In this document: piece by piece, positions 52,300-63,577 of the stretch
How positions within the stretch are numbered: position 1 is the first letter of the stretch
Layout: each line of letters opens with the position of its first letter
Assembly: GCA_021292165.1 (NCBI GenBank)
Contig: CM037879.1
Coordinates: forward strand, 20,297,525-20,361,524
From: Shinisaurus crocodilurus
Taxonomy: Eukaryota > Chordata > Lepidosauria > Squamata > Shinisauridae
Direction of reading: 5' to 3'
Length of the DNA: 64,000 bases
Notes under the pieces: model-generated
What the model saw: the letters and a program-made list of their open reading frames with translations, nothing else
The model's database searches: none
Told to the model about the DNA's origin: nothing
Position numbers and translations under genes: made by a program

Positions 52300-52480
52300 T
52301 GCTAACTGTTGATGGGCAAGTTCCATGCCCTGCTGCTCTACCTCCTTATGCTTAAACCAGACTTCTACAGGAGAGCCCTTCAAAGAGAAGACACCCTTGA
52401 AACAGAGGACTGTCCTCTGACAGCTCTTCAAATATAAGACTGTCCTCTATCAAGTAGGACACCTGGCCACCCTCTACCTT
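52300..52480 (+). repeat. unclassified dispersed repeat (family X)
   Basis: GTTGATGGGCAAGTTCCATG, CAGAGGACTGTCCTCTGACA, GTAGGACACCTGGCCACCCT. Same order as 15820-15985. Confidence 0.55.
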
Positions 52481-52512
52481 GACCCTTAGTACTTCATCCT
52501 CAAGTCTTGACT

Positions 52513-52695
52513 AAGAACGTAAGAAGAGCCCTGCTGGATCAGACCAAGGGTCCATCTAGTCCAGCATTCTGTTCACACAGTGGCCAACCAGCTGCCCACG
52601 GGAAACCCACAAGCAGGACATGAGTGCAACAGCACCCTCCCACCCATGTTCCCCAGCAACTGGGGTACATAGGCATACTGCCTCTGAAACCACTG
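52513..52695 (-). mobile_element. CR1 3' UTR fragment
   Basis: AAGAACGTAAGAAGAGCCCT, CCATCTAGTCCAGCATTCTG, CACCCATGTTCCCCAGCAAC, GGCATACTGCCTCTGA. Antisense tail, truncated at its 5' side. Confidence 0.8.
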
Positions 52696-52699
52696 TAAC

Positions 52700-53186
52700 T
52701 GCTCTAAAATATACTGCCCACCTATCTTTTCCCTGAATTGTGTCTCTGAACAAAGCTATTCGCAATGCTCTGTACAATTAGAAGAATTTCATCTGACTTT
52801 TTTCCTTTTCTTTTTGCAGTTCTCATTTGGGAAGGCCCCTTATTGGAAAAAGAAAACAAATGTGATTTTTTAGGAGGCTGTAAAGTGCTACACAATCTTT
52901 ATTTTAAATAAACGTAGGAAAGCTGAAGACGATACAATTCGATCGGATGGGGTGAGTGACTCTTTTTACAACAGATGGTAAATGTCAGAAGATTAGATTT
53001 CATGGTTTTTATCCGAATGCTTCTGACAGACTGACAGGTCAGCTTCAGTTCAAGTTTTATAAATAGCACATAGGTAGTTCCAGACTATTACTAGTTCCTA
53101 ACCTTGGTGGTCTCAATTTAGGAAGAGGACCAAATAGTTTTCATTCCCATTAATTCAAGAAAAAGAGATGATTACCAAAAATGACT
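52700..53186. other. unannotated; weak splice-acceptor-like site
   Basis: TTTTTCCTTTTCTTTTTGCAG ends at about 52820 and looks like a 3' splice site, but I see no homologous coding sequence after it. Could be an lncRNA exon edge or chance. Confidence 0.25.
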
Positions 53187-53256
53187 AAGAGCACAATCCG
53201 ATGCATGTTTAGACAGAGAAAAGGCCTACAATCCCAGCATTCCCCAGCCAGCCATG
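53187..53256 (+). mobile_element. half copy of GGTGCAATCCTATGC MITE
   Basis: AGAGCACAATCCGATGCATG then CCTACAATCCCAGCATTCCC. Right arm missing. Confidence 0.65.
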
Positions 53257-53324
53257 GGACAAAACATTATTTTGCATTTGAGGGGGAAATTAAATAAACT
53301 GATTTTCCAAACATTCCTAACAAA

Positions 53325-53452
53325 CTATAGGTACAATCCTATTATGTTTAGACAGAAAAAAAGTCCTACAACTCCCAGCATGGCTGGCTGGGGAATGCTG
53401 GGAGTTGTAGGACTTTTTTCCTGTGTAAACATGCATAAGATTGCTCCCTAAA
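53325..53452. mobile_element. palindromic MITE (GGTGCAATCCTATGC)
   Basis: 128 bp. GGTACAATCCTATTATG and GCATAAGATTGCTCCCT arms enclose GTCCTACAACTCCCAGCATG and its inverse. A left half copy lies at 53187-53256. Confidence 0.8.
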
Positions 53453-53929
53453 TCAAGCAAGTTTGCACTGTGTGGGTCCTGTAAATGCCGAAGTTCACAT
53501 TTTATGAGCCGATGGGTATGTATGTGTTGGATTGAAATGCTATTTCCAGACGGGCCTTTGACATGAGTGATGGGAGAAACATGTTTATGCCAGCATCATT
53601 ATGTGCATCAGGATGTGCCAAATGTTGACTGGACAAAAGCTTGGGAACGATATGTTCCTTACACATGAAATCACAAAGAAAAGGTGGGAGAAGGAAGAAA
53701 GCAAGCTTGCCGTTCCTTGTTACACCTTGATGATCAAAAAAGAGCGCTGGATACCAGGACAGTGATAGCTTTGGGCTATGCTAGCATACAGCTAAAAAGC
53801 CCCAGGAGGAAACTTTGCAAACATGTGCCATCTTCCTGAGAATTATGACTGACGGAGTGGGAAATGATGCTTGAAACATGTGTGTTTGCAACTTTGCACT
53901 GGGTTGGAAATTACTCCTACTGCTTTAGG

Positions 53930-53930
<1 letters not shown>
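53453..53930. other. unannotated stretch
   Basis: No family recognised. Confidence 0.4.

Positions 53931-53932
<2 letters not shown>

Positions 53933-53983
<51 letters not shown>
53933..53983. repeat. compound (CT)n(AT)n microsatellite
   Basis: About thirteen CT units switch to about twelve AT units. Confidence 0.95.
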
Positions 53984-53984
<1 letters not shown>

Positions 53985-54460
53985 GCCCACTAATGTTCTA
54001 GAATCTAATGCAGAGCAAGGGACTGCGAGCAGCATTCAAAAACATTTCATGCCATGATAATACGATCACAGACCAGTAGGGTGCAAATTTAGATATTAAG
54101 GGATTGGTGTGTGACCACTGGAACATTATCCTTTGAAGTGCTTCCCAAATCATCATGTCTTTCCTACTTAGTACATTAACACAGCACAGACGGGGGTCCG
54201 TTTCCAAATTTCCTATGAACATAGAATGCTGTGGTCACTTACCACCAGGAAAGAGGACAGGAGGGAAGCCAGACTTGCATAACGTGTGTATGTCGATTCA
54301 TGTGTGCCAATTCATTTGTATGCCAAATGATGCAAATGTAGATATAGTGCCTATAATTTGAATAGAAATACAGTAAGTCTCGCCATAGTGGGGATAATGC
54401 TGTGAGGGCGCAATAATCCTATGGCCTCCTGACACTGTGTGTGGGGGGGGGAGATTTTTT
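53985..54460. other. unannotated stretch
   Basis: No family recognised until GGGCGCAATAATCCTATGGC (54405), a block also seen at 18568 and 48157. Confidence 0.4.
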
Positions 54461-54467
54461 TTTAAAA

Positions 54468-54702
54468 AAAATTTATTTATTATATTTATACCCCACCTTT
54501 TTTCCTGAAAGGAACCCAAGGCGGCTTACATTATCCTCCTCCTCTCCATTTTATCCTCACAACAACCCTGTGGGGTAGGTTAGGCTGAGAGTCAGTGACT
54601 GGCCCAAAGTCACCCAGTGAGTTTCATGGCCGAGCGGGGACTAGAACCCGGCTCTCCCGAGTCCCAGTCCGACACTCTCACCACGACGCCACGCTGGCTC
54701 TC
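54468..54702 (-). mobile_element. tRNA-derived CORE/MIR-like SINE, complete
   Basis: The most complete copy. On the minus strand: AGCCAGCGTGGCGTCGTGGT (A-box), CGGGTTCTAGTCCCCGCTCG (B-box), CTGGGTGACTTTGGGCCAGT, TCACAGGGTTGTTGTGAGGA, ATGTAAGCCGCCTTGGGTTC and an (ATAA)n tail. Pol III internal promoter layout, core domain and tail are all visible. Confidence 0.85.
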
Positions 54703-54764
54703 AATTAGTCGGAGTCCCTCCCAGCTCCAAGATTCTCCTACCGCAGGCCTGGGACTCTGCATGC

Positions 54765-54801
54765 GGAGCCCCCGCCCCGCCCCGCCCCGCCCCGCCCCGC
54801 C
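54765..54801. repeat. (CCCCG)n repeat
   Basis: About seven CCCCG units. A GGGGA run of five units follows at 54869-54893. The two could form G-rich structures on opposite strands. Confidence 0.9.
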
Positions 54802-55394
54802 CCTCTTGCAGCCAGCACAGAAGGAACTGTGCCGGCTGCACCTCAGAGGCGGCTAAAGGAGTGTGCCAGGGGGGAGGGGAGGGGAGGGGAGGAGGGTGGG
54901 GCTGAGGACTTGCGCAGCAGTATCCAAATGGTGCCCCAGCCCCCTTCCCTCCCCCTCTGCAGCGCCTCCTTCCATCCCCTCTAGATAAAATACAGGGCGC
55001 CAGGCAGTGGAGATTGCCCTGCACTGGGCACACAGAAGGCTTGCCCGCATCAAGGGCAGACGGCATGCAATCGTGGCCCATCTGCCTGCTCAGTCTGCTG
55101 TCCAGATGCTAATTGTGGATGAGCAACTTCAAGGCCCAGCTCTTCCTTTTAATATATTTATTGATTGATTTATATATATATATATATATCAATAAATTTG
55201 GCTCTCCGAGGGTCCCGATCCAGCCCTCTGGAGTTCCCCAGATGGCCATGCATGCGCCTTCCCCTGGCCCACCCCTTTCCTCCAACCTGCAGGTGGCGTC
55301 GAGAGCACATCATGCAGGCCACATGCTGAAGCTCAGCAGGCATGAGCCGCGTCAGTGCTGGGACGGGTGCCTGCCTGGGCTGCCCACATCTGTT

Positions 55395-55466
55395 CCCCTG
55401 CATTGAGCAGGGGGTTGGACTCGATGGCCTTATAGGCCCCTTCCAACTCTGCTATTCTATTATTCT
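55395..55466 (+). mobile_element. CR1-type 3' end
   Basis: CATTGAGCAGGGGGTTGGAC, TCGATGGCCTTATAGGCCCC, TTCCAACTCTGCTATTCTAT: canonical CR1 tail with a repeated TATTCTAT end. Confidence 0.8.
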
Positions 55467-55468
55467 AT

Positions 55469-55713
55469 ATACCTTGGATTGAGAGCATAATTCGTTCCGG
55501 AAACGTGCTTGTAATCCAAACCACTCTTATATCAAAACGAAATCCCCCCAAAAAAATTTGTACAGAGATTTGTAATTTGAGTCGTACTACAGTACTTGTA
55601 TTGCAAGACGTCGCTTGTATATCAAGTAAAAAAAAATTAAATAAATATTTAAAAAATTGCCTGTCTTGCAAAACGCTCTCAAACCAAGTTACTTGCTATC
55701 CAAGGTATTACTG
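55469..55713. mobile_element. Tigger-like MITE, left end truncated
   Basis: Lacks the first CAGTAA and starts at TACCTTGGATTGAGAGCATA. The right end GTATTACTG with TA is intact. It abuts the CR1 end directly. Confidence 0.85.
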
Positions 55714-55717
55714 TATA

Positions 55718-56335
55718 TGGTTTATTTAATAGTTACACATGTCAATAGAAAAAATATTTCTCATATATATAACTTATGTATTTATAATATTTTATAAAAT
55801 AAAATAAATATTCTTTAAGCGAGCAATATGTATAGTTCTATGGTATCTTGAATGCTATTATTACAATAAGATATAAAAAACATCATTTTATTATAAATTT
55901 ATTTTCCTGCTGTCTCCCTTCTCTAACTTTGACTAGATTTATCAACTTCATTGTGTAGCTCTTCCTTCTTCTTATGGGTCTTTATCTTTAAATCGGACTT
56001 GGACTGGACAGCCCCTCAAATGGAGGACACCTTTAAATAGCAGACTGTCCTATGTAAAGTAGGACACATGGCCACTTTATGACCTGGGAGCAAGGTAGGG
56101 GGAAATCTCTGAATGAAACATGTTGAAAACATTTGGTGCAAAGGTAAAAACGGAGAGTGATTTATTTCTCTGTGTTGACACCTTTATCCTTCTAAAAATC
56201 TTGCCCCATCTCTTGAAATTTGAAATGCCTCCCTGGGCTTAATTTTTGAGCCAGGAGTCACCAGGGCTTAGACCCTTAGGAATTAGTTCTGGATCCTCAA
56301 TCGGTAGACTTCAAGGCCTTCTTATGGTTCTTTCT
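55718..56335. other. AT-rich stretch with a family X copy
   Basis: 55718-55910 is AT-rich with no match. 55980-56075 carries the family X blocks CAGCCCCTCAAATGGAGGAC and GTAGGACACATGGCCAC. Confidence 0.5.
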
Positions 56336-56339
56336 CTTT

Positions 56340-56640
56340 AAAGCGCACTTGGGGCTTTTCTACAGGAGGCTGTTAATCCGCTGCATTTGCTTTCGGTTTC
56401 GTTGCAGAATTGAGATATGAGTACTACATGAGGAGTGTTTCTTTCCCTGCTTTTCCACTACATAACCTCTAGGTGGCACTATAGTATAGCAGAATTGTGC
56501 AAATACACAAGAGGAAATCGCACTTTCTTTCGCCAATCAGAAATAATACCCCATTTCCCCTGCTCTAAAAGCTTCTGGGAACTTGCTGTTTACAAACAGA
56601 AGTGAAACTGGAGAGTCACAGCTCCCTGTCTGCATGCAAA
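56340..56640. other. unclassified block
   Basis: CTTTTCTACAGGAGGCTGTT, AACCTCTAGGTGGCACTATA, AGGAAATCGCACTTTCTTTC. Vaguely like 11535-11700. No ends defined. Confidence 0.3.
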
Positions 56641-56937
56641 GTCTGTGCTCCACCACTGAGCTACATAGGAGGACTCTTTAACCAGTTGCTCAGTGTCCAC
56701 ATCAACCCATAGGAGCATTCAAAGTGGTTCGCCAAGCCATAGCCCCTGGCAGCTTGTCACACCCTTGGATGTTGCCCTCTGCCTTACAGGTACTGCAGGT
56801 ACCCTGTGAGATGGAAATGCCATGAATGGCTGAATATCAATTTTCTTCTTAAATAAGTTCAAAGGCTTCATAAAGCCTCTAACGCTGAAGGTCTGTAGGT
56901 AGACCCTAAAAGTGTGTGAAGCAAAATGTCTTGTCTC

Positions 56938-57340
56938 CAGCGGTGTAGTGGTAAATCTTGGTGTGCAGATGCTCAGCACCACAGTCCCCATAGCCACACC
57001 CCCAAGGGGACTCCAAAATTGCAGGCAGCCGTGTTGATGCATATCAATAAAATAGTTCTAGGAGTTTTCATCTCCACCAGCAGTAGGCCTTTTGCAAAGC
57101 TCATGGGTCTGAATTGCCCATTCAAGGCCAGGCCACCCCTAAATACTTTGCATGACAACAGGCGTAGCTCACAACAAGATATTGTTGCTTGGAAAATCCA
57201 TTTCCTGCTGTGAGGATTGTAGCTAAGCTCAGAGGAAACAGGGATTTCTGAGGCGGGACGATGCCAGAGTCCCTGCTAATAAAAAGTATTGGTGCTGCAT
57301 CCCTCTGAGCCCTGGCTACACTACACCTCTGCTTGTTTCT
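56938..57340 (-). mobile_element. hAT-like MITE (CAGCGGTGTAGTGG)
   Basis: Longest copy of the 2697-2912 family, reverse orientation: CAGCGGTGTAGTGGTAAATC, AATTGCAGGCAGCCGTGTTG, GGCCACCCCTAAATACTTTG, AACAAGATATTGTTGCTTGG. Non-coding. Confidence 0.65.
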
Positions 57341-57411
57341 GGGTTCACACAACACGACAAGCCATGGTGGCTTTTAAGCCAGGGGTGGCTTGTCATGTTG
57401 TCTGAACCCAG
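57339..57411. mobile_element. 73-bp foldback MITE
   Basis: CTGGGTTCACACAACACGAC to GTCATGTTGTCTGAACCCAG. One of two equal-length neighbours. Confidence 0.8.
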
Positions 57412-57447
57412 AGAGAATGGCTTGTGCGTGGCTAAGAAACCATGCTG

Positions 57448-57520
57448 CTGGGTTCAGACAACACGGCAAGCCAGCCCTGGCTTATAACCCACCCTGGTTT
57501 ATCGTGTTGTGTGAACCCAG
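57448..57520. mobile_element. 73-bp foldback MITE
   Basis: CTGGGTTCAGACAACACGGC to ATCGTGTTGTGTGAACCCAG. Same length as 57339-57411, 36 bp away. Confidence 0.8.
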
Positions 57521-58585
57521 TCACAACGCCGTCATGGTTTGAGGAGGGGTGGGGATGCATACCGGTCCTGTTCCTTGCGCAGGGCTCTTTTTCACATTCC
57601 TGCAGCTGAGAACACCGTGTCTTTCTTCTCATTACAAGACAAAGAGAGGAGTAGCAGCGTCCAAGTTTCCAGATGTAGAGCAATTTAGCACACCGGTTGG
57701 CCGGTTGCCAAAATGAAGAGTGCGCGGGGAATAATTCTGCACTGCCAAAGACTTCCAGGGGTAGAATGGCACAAGACAGACGGGAGGCATGAATGTGTCC
57801 AAATCTATATGTCTCTGCCTCTGCTTTGGCAGAGGAGAAAGCATAGCAGATACATAAAAGACATGTGGGAGCCCTTTAATATGGCTCAAGATAGAGCATG
57901 AATCCTATATGACAGTCTCTGAAACTGAACTCCTTTTTCTTTTAAACTTCCCCCCAAGGAAATTTTGGCTGCTCTTTTTTTACTGGCAACAGCTAACCTT
58001 GAGAGATGTACAGCCATCCAGCCAGGGTATTTGACTTGCATGTCTGGGCAATATCATTTTTATTAATGGCAGTAAAAAAACCAACAATCCAAACTGGCTT
58101 TGGTTCTTGACTGCCACCGGCTTCCAGAAGGCGAAAGCAGCCAAGCTAATAAATATGATCAGCCAGGTGTCAACCCGCATGGCCTTGCCCTTCCTGTAAT
58201 TTTTCCAAAGATGGGCTGAACATCTTCCAACAAAAGCCTGGCCTTAAATTTGGCTCTAACAGCAGCATGGAAAAGAGCTCAGTATAATCAGGAGATTAAA
58301 AAAATGTGTAGCCACAACGACATCATACGGAGTGCAGAAGAAAAGGCCTTGGCCATGATCCAGTGCAGCATTAAGCAGGCTTCCAATGCAATCCTTGACA
58401 AGCCCACTCAGAATTAAGCCCCACTGCATTCAGTGGAATGTTGCATTCCCCAGGTAAGGAAGTACAAGAGTGCAGCCCTTGACCCATTGATTTCAATAGG
58501 ACGTGAGTGTTGGATCATGGCCTTCAGTTTATTTTATTTATTTACCTTCAATATTTGTATAATGTTTTCCAGCTATAATGGTTCT
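57521..58585. other. unannotated stretch
   Basis: 57530-58340 has no recognised family. 58355-58525 (CATGATCCAGTGCAGCATTA to GAGTGTTGGATCATGGCC) has inverted ends and is probably another decayed MITE. Confidence 0.45.
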
Positions 58586-58587
58586 TA

Positions 58588-58655
58588 CTACTACTACTAC
58601 TAGTACTAGTACTACTACTACTACTACTACTACTAATAATAATAATAATAATAAT
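58588..58655. repeat. compound (CTA)n(ATA)n microsatellite
   Basis: CTA units with two TAG interruptions pass into AATA/ATA units. Confidence 0.95.
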
Positions 58656-58684
58656 TCAGCACCTTCTCCCTTATCAACCTGCCC

Positions 58685-59012
58685 AGTCACTGAGGTCATC
58701 AGAGGACATTCTCCTGGAGGTTCCTCATGGACCTTTGGCCCAATTGGAGTCCACCAGGAGAAGAGCCTTCAGGGTGGTGGCTCCATTTCTGTGGCACTCC
58801 CTGCCTCTGGAGGTCAGGCAGGCTCCGACACTGTGTTGCCTTTTGGCACCTGCTGAAGACCTCCTTGCTGACCAGCCACGGTTTTAATGATACCTTGTTT
58901 TCAATGCATTGTTTTTATTCTTTCTTCTGTTTTTATCTTTTTATTGTTCACTCCTCCGGAATCTGTTTAGGTGTGGAGCAGTATAAAAATACTGTAAAAA
59001 AATGAATAAATA
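58685..59012 (+). pseudogene. L2 LINE C-terminus and 3' end
   Basis: Decayed coding at 58755-58870 (RRAFRVVAPFLWHSLPLEVR-like in a shifted frame, then a KTSLL-type block), then a 3' UTR ending GGTGTGGAGCAGTATAAAAA and TGAATAAATAGG. Same C-terminal signature as 5679-6061. Confidence 0.65.
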
Positions 59013-59157
59013 GGTATATAGCACACCCAAGATGGGGTCTCCAATATGGAGTCTACTGAACCCTATTCTTTCTCCTTCCCAAAATTACTGCCTGAGCACC
59101 CTCCTCCATCCGCAGATTCGCTACTACATATGGACAGAGGCTCTTCTCCATCTGAGT

Positions 59158-59292
59158 CAGCCTTCCACAACTTGGTGCCCTCCAGATGTTTTGGACTTCA
59201 ACTTCCATCAGCCCAGTCCGTATGGCCAATGGTCAGGAATGCTGGGAATTGTAGTCCAAAACATCTGGAGGGCACCAGGTTGGGGAAGGCTG
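59158..59292. mobile_element. palindromic hAT MITE
   Basis: 135 bp, CAGCCTTCCACAACTTGG to CCAGGTTGGGGAAGGCTG. Flanks ATCTGAGT and TGCTGAGT match at 6 of 8. Confidence 0.85.
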
Positions 59293-59300
59293 TGCTGAGT

Positions 59301-59301
<1 letters not shown>

Positions 59302-59356
<55 letters not shown>

Positions 59357-59357
59357 T
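59302..59357. repeat. (ATT)n microsatellite
   Basis: About eighteen ATT units. Confidence 0.95.
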
Positions 59358-59728
59358 CTTTTTATACTGTTTGATTTGGATATTGTTAGCCACCGACCAC
59401 GGGTTGTCTTTGACAAGAAGGCAGCTAGCCACTGTCATCATTTTATGCTGTTATATCGGATCCCCACCCCACCCCCCGTCAGTTTCATTCTTCAGACATA
59501 CAAAATATGAAAATATCCCATAGGTGGAGGGGTGGACAGCCTGCCGCCCTCGGGGCTAGATGCGGCCCTTGGCCTAGTTTCAAAAGCCCGCCTCTGCATG
59601 TGATCAGTCCAGGCCTCTGGGAAGAATGTGCTGCTGCCCCTTTCCTGGCAGCACCTTGAGCAGGAAGGGGGAGGGATGAACGGGCCTGGGATAGAGAGAC
59701 AGAAAAGGAGGTGCCAGAAAGGGAAAGT

Positions 59729-59751
59729 GTGTGTGTGTGTGTGTGTGTGTG
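59729..59751. repeat. (GT)n microsatellite
   Basis: About eleven GT units. Confidence 0.9.
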
Positions 59752-59976
59752 ACCCACCCACTTTTGGCTTCAGCCCCACCCACCGCTCATATGCAGCCCC
59801 TGACAAATAACCCAGGAGGGAATGCGGCCCTCAACAGAAAAAAGGTGTCGTCGTCGTCCCCCCCCCCGCCGCCTGCCACAGGAAAACCATCAAGTTTACC
59901 CCATCTTCTAGTGTGGTGTCAGGCTAGGTAGGAGAGGTCTCCTTTTCCTACCATACCGCCCTCTGTGCCTCTAGAA

Positions 59977-60111
59977 CAGTGTTCTCCAACCTTGGGTCCC
60001 CAGATGTTTTTGGCCTACAACTCCCAGCATGCCCCAGCCAGCTATGCTGGCTGTGGCATGCTGGGAGTTGTAGGCCAAAAACATCTGGGGACCCAAGGTT
60101 GGAGAACACTG
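59977..60111. mobile_element. palindromic hAT MITE, perfect TSD
   Basis: 135 bp, CAGTGTTCTCCAACCTTGGG to CCAAGGTTGGAGAACACTG. Exact duplication CTCTAGAA (59969-59976, 60112-60119). Best-preserved copy and a good family reference. Confidence 0.95.
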
Positions 60112-60119
60112 CTCTAGAA

Positions 60120-60878
60120 CACAGCGCCTTCTGCAGCCACGGAACACGAACTCAGGCTAAACCCTGCAGCATTTGCCAAGGCCAACTGTGATAGAACTGA
60201 CTGGATTTTGCAGCCTTTGGATGAGAGGCTGCTGAGAATTCCTCCAGAGAATGCCTGCGGTCGGTCGTGGAATGTCAAGCAGGAGGACTTGACATGTTCT
60301 CCCAGCCAGACTGTGCAATTGCATCAGCCCTGGCCCGGTGACCATGGACTTTGCCCTTGGCACGATGGGCAACAAGGAAGCTGGGCCAGCGGAACCATTC
60401 GCTGGACATCTTGAGTTTCAGATGTTTATGGTCCCAACGGTCTCCCACAGGCCCTTTAATGCAATGCTGCTCCAGTCTCACTGATATTGAGCAACAATAC
60501 CAAAATTAAATTTTGTTGCCTACAAATATTAAAACTGAATTGGAATTAGACGTGGACCCAAAGCAAGGGAACGCACGTGTGGGAGATAACTGTGTGTAGC
60601 TTTGCTAGCTCTTTCCCTTGCACTGCTGAAGAAAAAAGCTGCCTGCTCTCTATTTTAAAAAGTGACTTGTCTCTTCAGCAGTGGGCATTGCTGCAAGGGG
60701 AAATGGTTTAGTGAAGGTCCAGCTGTGCTTTCAATTCTACCCCATGGAGGTCTCTACTTTGGATCCTGGCCAGTAGTGAACAAAAGCCTTCTAACATTTG
60801 GTCATGGAAAACAAAACCCTTGTTCTAATCAGGAACTATCAAGTTATATATTCACAGAGGTCATTCTCTATTCCAAAC
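60120..60878. other. unannotated stretch
   Basis: Single-copy-looking sequence. No domain in any frame. Confidence 0.4.
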
Positions 60879-60879
60879 C

Positions 60880-61010
60880 AGGGTCAGGCACTTGGTGTCC
60901 TTCAGATGTTTTAGATTACACCTCCCACAGTCCCTGACCATTGACTATGCTGGCTGGGGCTTATGGGAGTTGTAGTCCAAAACATCTGGAGGAAACCAGG
61001 CTGCTGGCCC
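60880..61010. mobile_element. decayed palindromic hAT MITE
   Basis: CAGGGTCAGGCACTTGGTGT, TACACCTCCCACAGTCCCTG, then GGGAGTTGTAGTCCAAAACA and a degenerate right end. Confidence 0.65.
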
Positions 61011-61114
61011 CCTGCTCCAAACAGTGGTCTGAGGCCCACCTTTTATTTTATTTTATTGCACAACCCAAATCCTTCACAAGTAGTCAGCTTTATCATAAAC
61101 TTGGGCAGTATAGA

Positions 61115-61800
61115 CATTGCAGCATAGACATGACCTCCAAGTTAGATTACTGCAGTGCACTCTACATGGGGCTGCCTTTGAAGATGCTTCAGAAGCTTCA
61201 GCTTGTGCAAAATGTGGTGGCCAGATTGATAACAGGGACCAGAAGGTCTGAACATGTAACACTGATTCTGGCCCACTTGCACTGGCTGCCTGTATGTTTC
61301 CGAGCCCAATTCAAGGGGCTGGTTTTGACCTATAAAGCCTTACATGGCTCAGGACCACAATACCTACCTGATGGAGCACCTCACCCAGCATAAACTACCC
61401 AATACCACATTCATCATCTAAGGCCCTCCTCCAGGTGCCTCCTCCGAGGGAGGCCAGGAAGGCGGCAACGAGGGAGAGGGCCTTCTTGGTGGTGACTCTC
61501 CAATTATGGAATGATCTCCCCGATGAGGCCCGCCTGGCACCAACATTGTTATCTTGGCACCTGATTAAGACATTCTTCTCTCAGGCATTTGGCAGCATAC
61601 AATGAGGTTTCAATCAGGTCCTGAATTTTTCTTCTTGTTGATTGTTCGAAATTATTTTTAGATATATGTGTCTCTCTGTATGTTGTATGGTTATATGTCT
61701 GTATGCATAGGTTTTTATAATGTATTTTTAAAGGTTTAACCTTTGTAAACCACCCAGAGAGCTTCAGCTATTGGGCGACATAGAAATGTAATTAATGAAA
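61115..61800 (+). pseudogene. L2 LINE RT C-terminus and 3' UTR
   Basis: Open for about 90 codons: SKLDYCSALYMGLPLKMLQK, LQLVQNVVARLITGTRRSEH and LHWLPVCFRAQFKGLVLTYK, then ALHGSGPQYL. This is the post-RT signature shared by L2 and relatives. After a stop near 61391 the frame decays (RRGPSWW-like, LWNDLPD). The 3' UTR ends CCACCCAGAGAGCTTCAGCT, ATTGGGCGACATAG and an ATGAAA tail. The most complete L2 in the window. Confidence 0.85.
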
Positions 61801-61962
61801 TGAAAATGAAAATTTCAAAATACACCTACAGACATGTGTACACACAAGTGAGAAAACTGGTCTGGGACCTCTTAAATAGGCAGATACAAAAGCCGGTATA
61901 GGGGCTAAGATTATGTGGCAGGATGTCCTTGTTCAAACCTTACCTTTACCACACCCACTGAC

Positions 61963-62083
61963 TAAGGGCACAAACCTACACATGTTTAGGCAGAAAAACA
62001 TCCTACAACTCCCAGCATTCCCCAGAATGCTGGGAGTTATAGGATGTTTTTCTCTCTAAACATGTATAGGATTGTACCTAAGT
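61963..62083. mobile_element. palindromic MITE (GGTGCAATCCTATGC family)
   Basis: AAGGGCACAAACCTACACAT and ATGTATAGGATTGTACCTAA arms, with CCTACAACTCCCAGCATTCC in the middle. Confidence 0.8.
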
Positions 62084-62106
62084 AGCCTTAGGCAAAGATA
62101 GTAGTC

Positions 62107-62210
62107 TTTGACAGTGCAATCCTATACATGTCTACTTAGAAGTAAGCTGCATTCAATTCAATTCAATAGGATACCCCCAGGTAACTGCGTATGGGATTGC
62201 AGCCTTAACT
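62107..62210. mobile_element. palindromic MITE (GTGCAATCCTATACATGTCT)
   Basis: CAGTGCAATCCTATACATGT, CTACTTAGAAGTAAGCTGCA, CCAGGTAACTGCGTATGGGA, TTGCAGCCTTA. It shares its outer arm with the previous family but has a different interior. Confidence 0.7.
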
Positions 62211-62245
62211 TCATTACTCCCCACCAGTACTATGGGTTAAAGGTT

Positions 62246-62247
62246 CG

Positions 62248-62278
<31 letters not shown>

Positions 62279-62279
62279 A
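62246..62279. repeat. (GT)n microsatellite
   Basis: About sixteen GT units. Confidence 0.95.
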
Positions 62280-63385
62280 CAGACAAGCATCCCCAAACAA
62301 GTAACTCACCCTCCTGTGCTCCCCCACCCCCGTTATTGGAGCCCTGTGGTTAAAAGGGACTTTTAAGAATTCTCAGTGCTTTTCTTTAATCAATCGATAC
62401 TGGTGCAGACATATTTAAATAACATAACATAAAAAGGTATGCCCTCTGAGATGGGAACTTTGGACTGTGCGTACCTGTCAGAGAATCATGGGATTTGTGG
62501 CATAAGGTTGCCTCTAAGCATGTTCTGGGTGCTAACGCATGCTCAGTGAGGGATGTGCAAATCTTATTCGAGGGGTTTTATTTTGCGGGGTGCGTTTTGT
62601 AATTTTAAAGATGCATAAACTGTTTGTCTTCTCAAGCATGCATCTTGCACTTGTGAGATTAAGGTTGCAATCCTGTACCCACTTACCGGGCAGAAGAGAT
62701 GTATAAGGTTGCACTGTCAAGATGGTTTGGCGTTGGCCCCTCCCCAAGTGCATTTTGCCCCTTCTGTCTCCCCTGCCCCCATATCTTTTTCATGGTGCTG
62801 CCAATGGATAATACTTCCCTTATACAGGGTGCTTAGAATGATTTCCGAGATAATGTATGTGATGTGTATGGAACCTTCTAAAGTGCGATATCCACACTGA
62901 GTATTATATGGAGAAACAGTCATTTTCTGCACACTCGCATTTGAGCGGTTTCATTTAAAGCCAGCCTCATTCATAACTTTGCAAAATGTCACCAATGTAT
63001 CTTGGAAATGTCACAAATAGGATCATATTCCAGGTAATTAGGGTGGGGGGGTGGGATAAGCAGTGTGGAAAGTTGGACAAGGTGTTTAAGAGATTCAAGG
63101 GAAGGGGGGGATGAGGTCATCTTGTGCATTTTTTTATTTTTTGGGTAAGTCTCTTTGGCTTGTCATAACTCAAATGCCTTGGACTTGGGACAAAACGTTT
63201 GGCTTCATCTGCTGGCCTTGGCAAGAACAGGTGATTTTGAAGTTTTTGGCCCGTTTAATGACAGAATTATTAAGTTAATGAAAGAGGGGCGTGAGTGTTA
63301 TGTGGATTTGTTTGTGGAGTTCTGAATGCCCTTTTGCTGGTGTGAGGGCACTTTCATAATAAGAGAAAGGCTGAGTGTGCTTAGA
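62280..63385. other. unannotated stretch
   Basis: No family or gene recognised. Confidence 0.4.
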
Positions 63386-63389
63386 GTAG

Positions 63390-63577
63390 ACCTGCCTTCC
63401 CCAACCTGAGTCCCTCCAGATGTGTTGGACTATGACTTCCCATCATTCCCTGGACTACAATTCCCATCATTACCAGCCAACGGCTGTGTTGGATAGGAAT
63501 TATGGGAGTTGTAGTCCAGGGAATGTTGGGAAGTCATAGTCCAACACATCTGGAGGGCACCAGGTTGGGGAAGCCTA
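63390..63577. mobile_element. extended palindromic hAT MITE
   Basis: CTGCCTTCCCCAACCTGAGT to CACCAGGTTGGGGAAGC. About 55 bp longer than sister copies because a second inverted pair (CCTGGACTACAATTCCC and inverse) lies inside the first. GCTTAGA occurs on both outer sides. Confidence 0.75.

Noticed and set aside
52800..52820. Host exon after a splice-acceptor-like tract
   Set aside because: No coding homology or donor site could be supported. The pyrimidine tract alone is weak.
59302..59357. Poly-tyrosine or poly-asparagine proteins
   Set aside because: Translations of an (ATT)n microsatellite.
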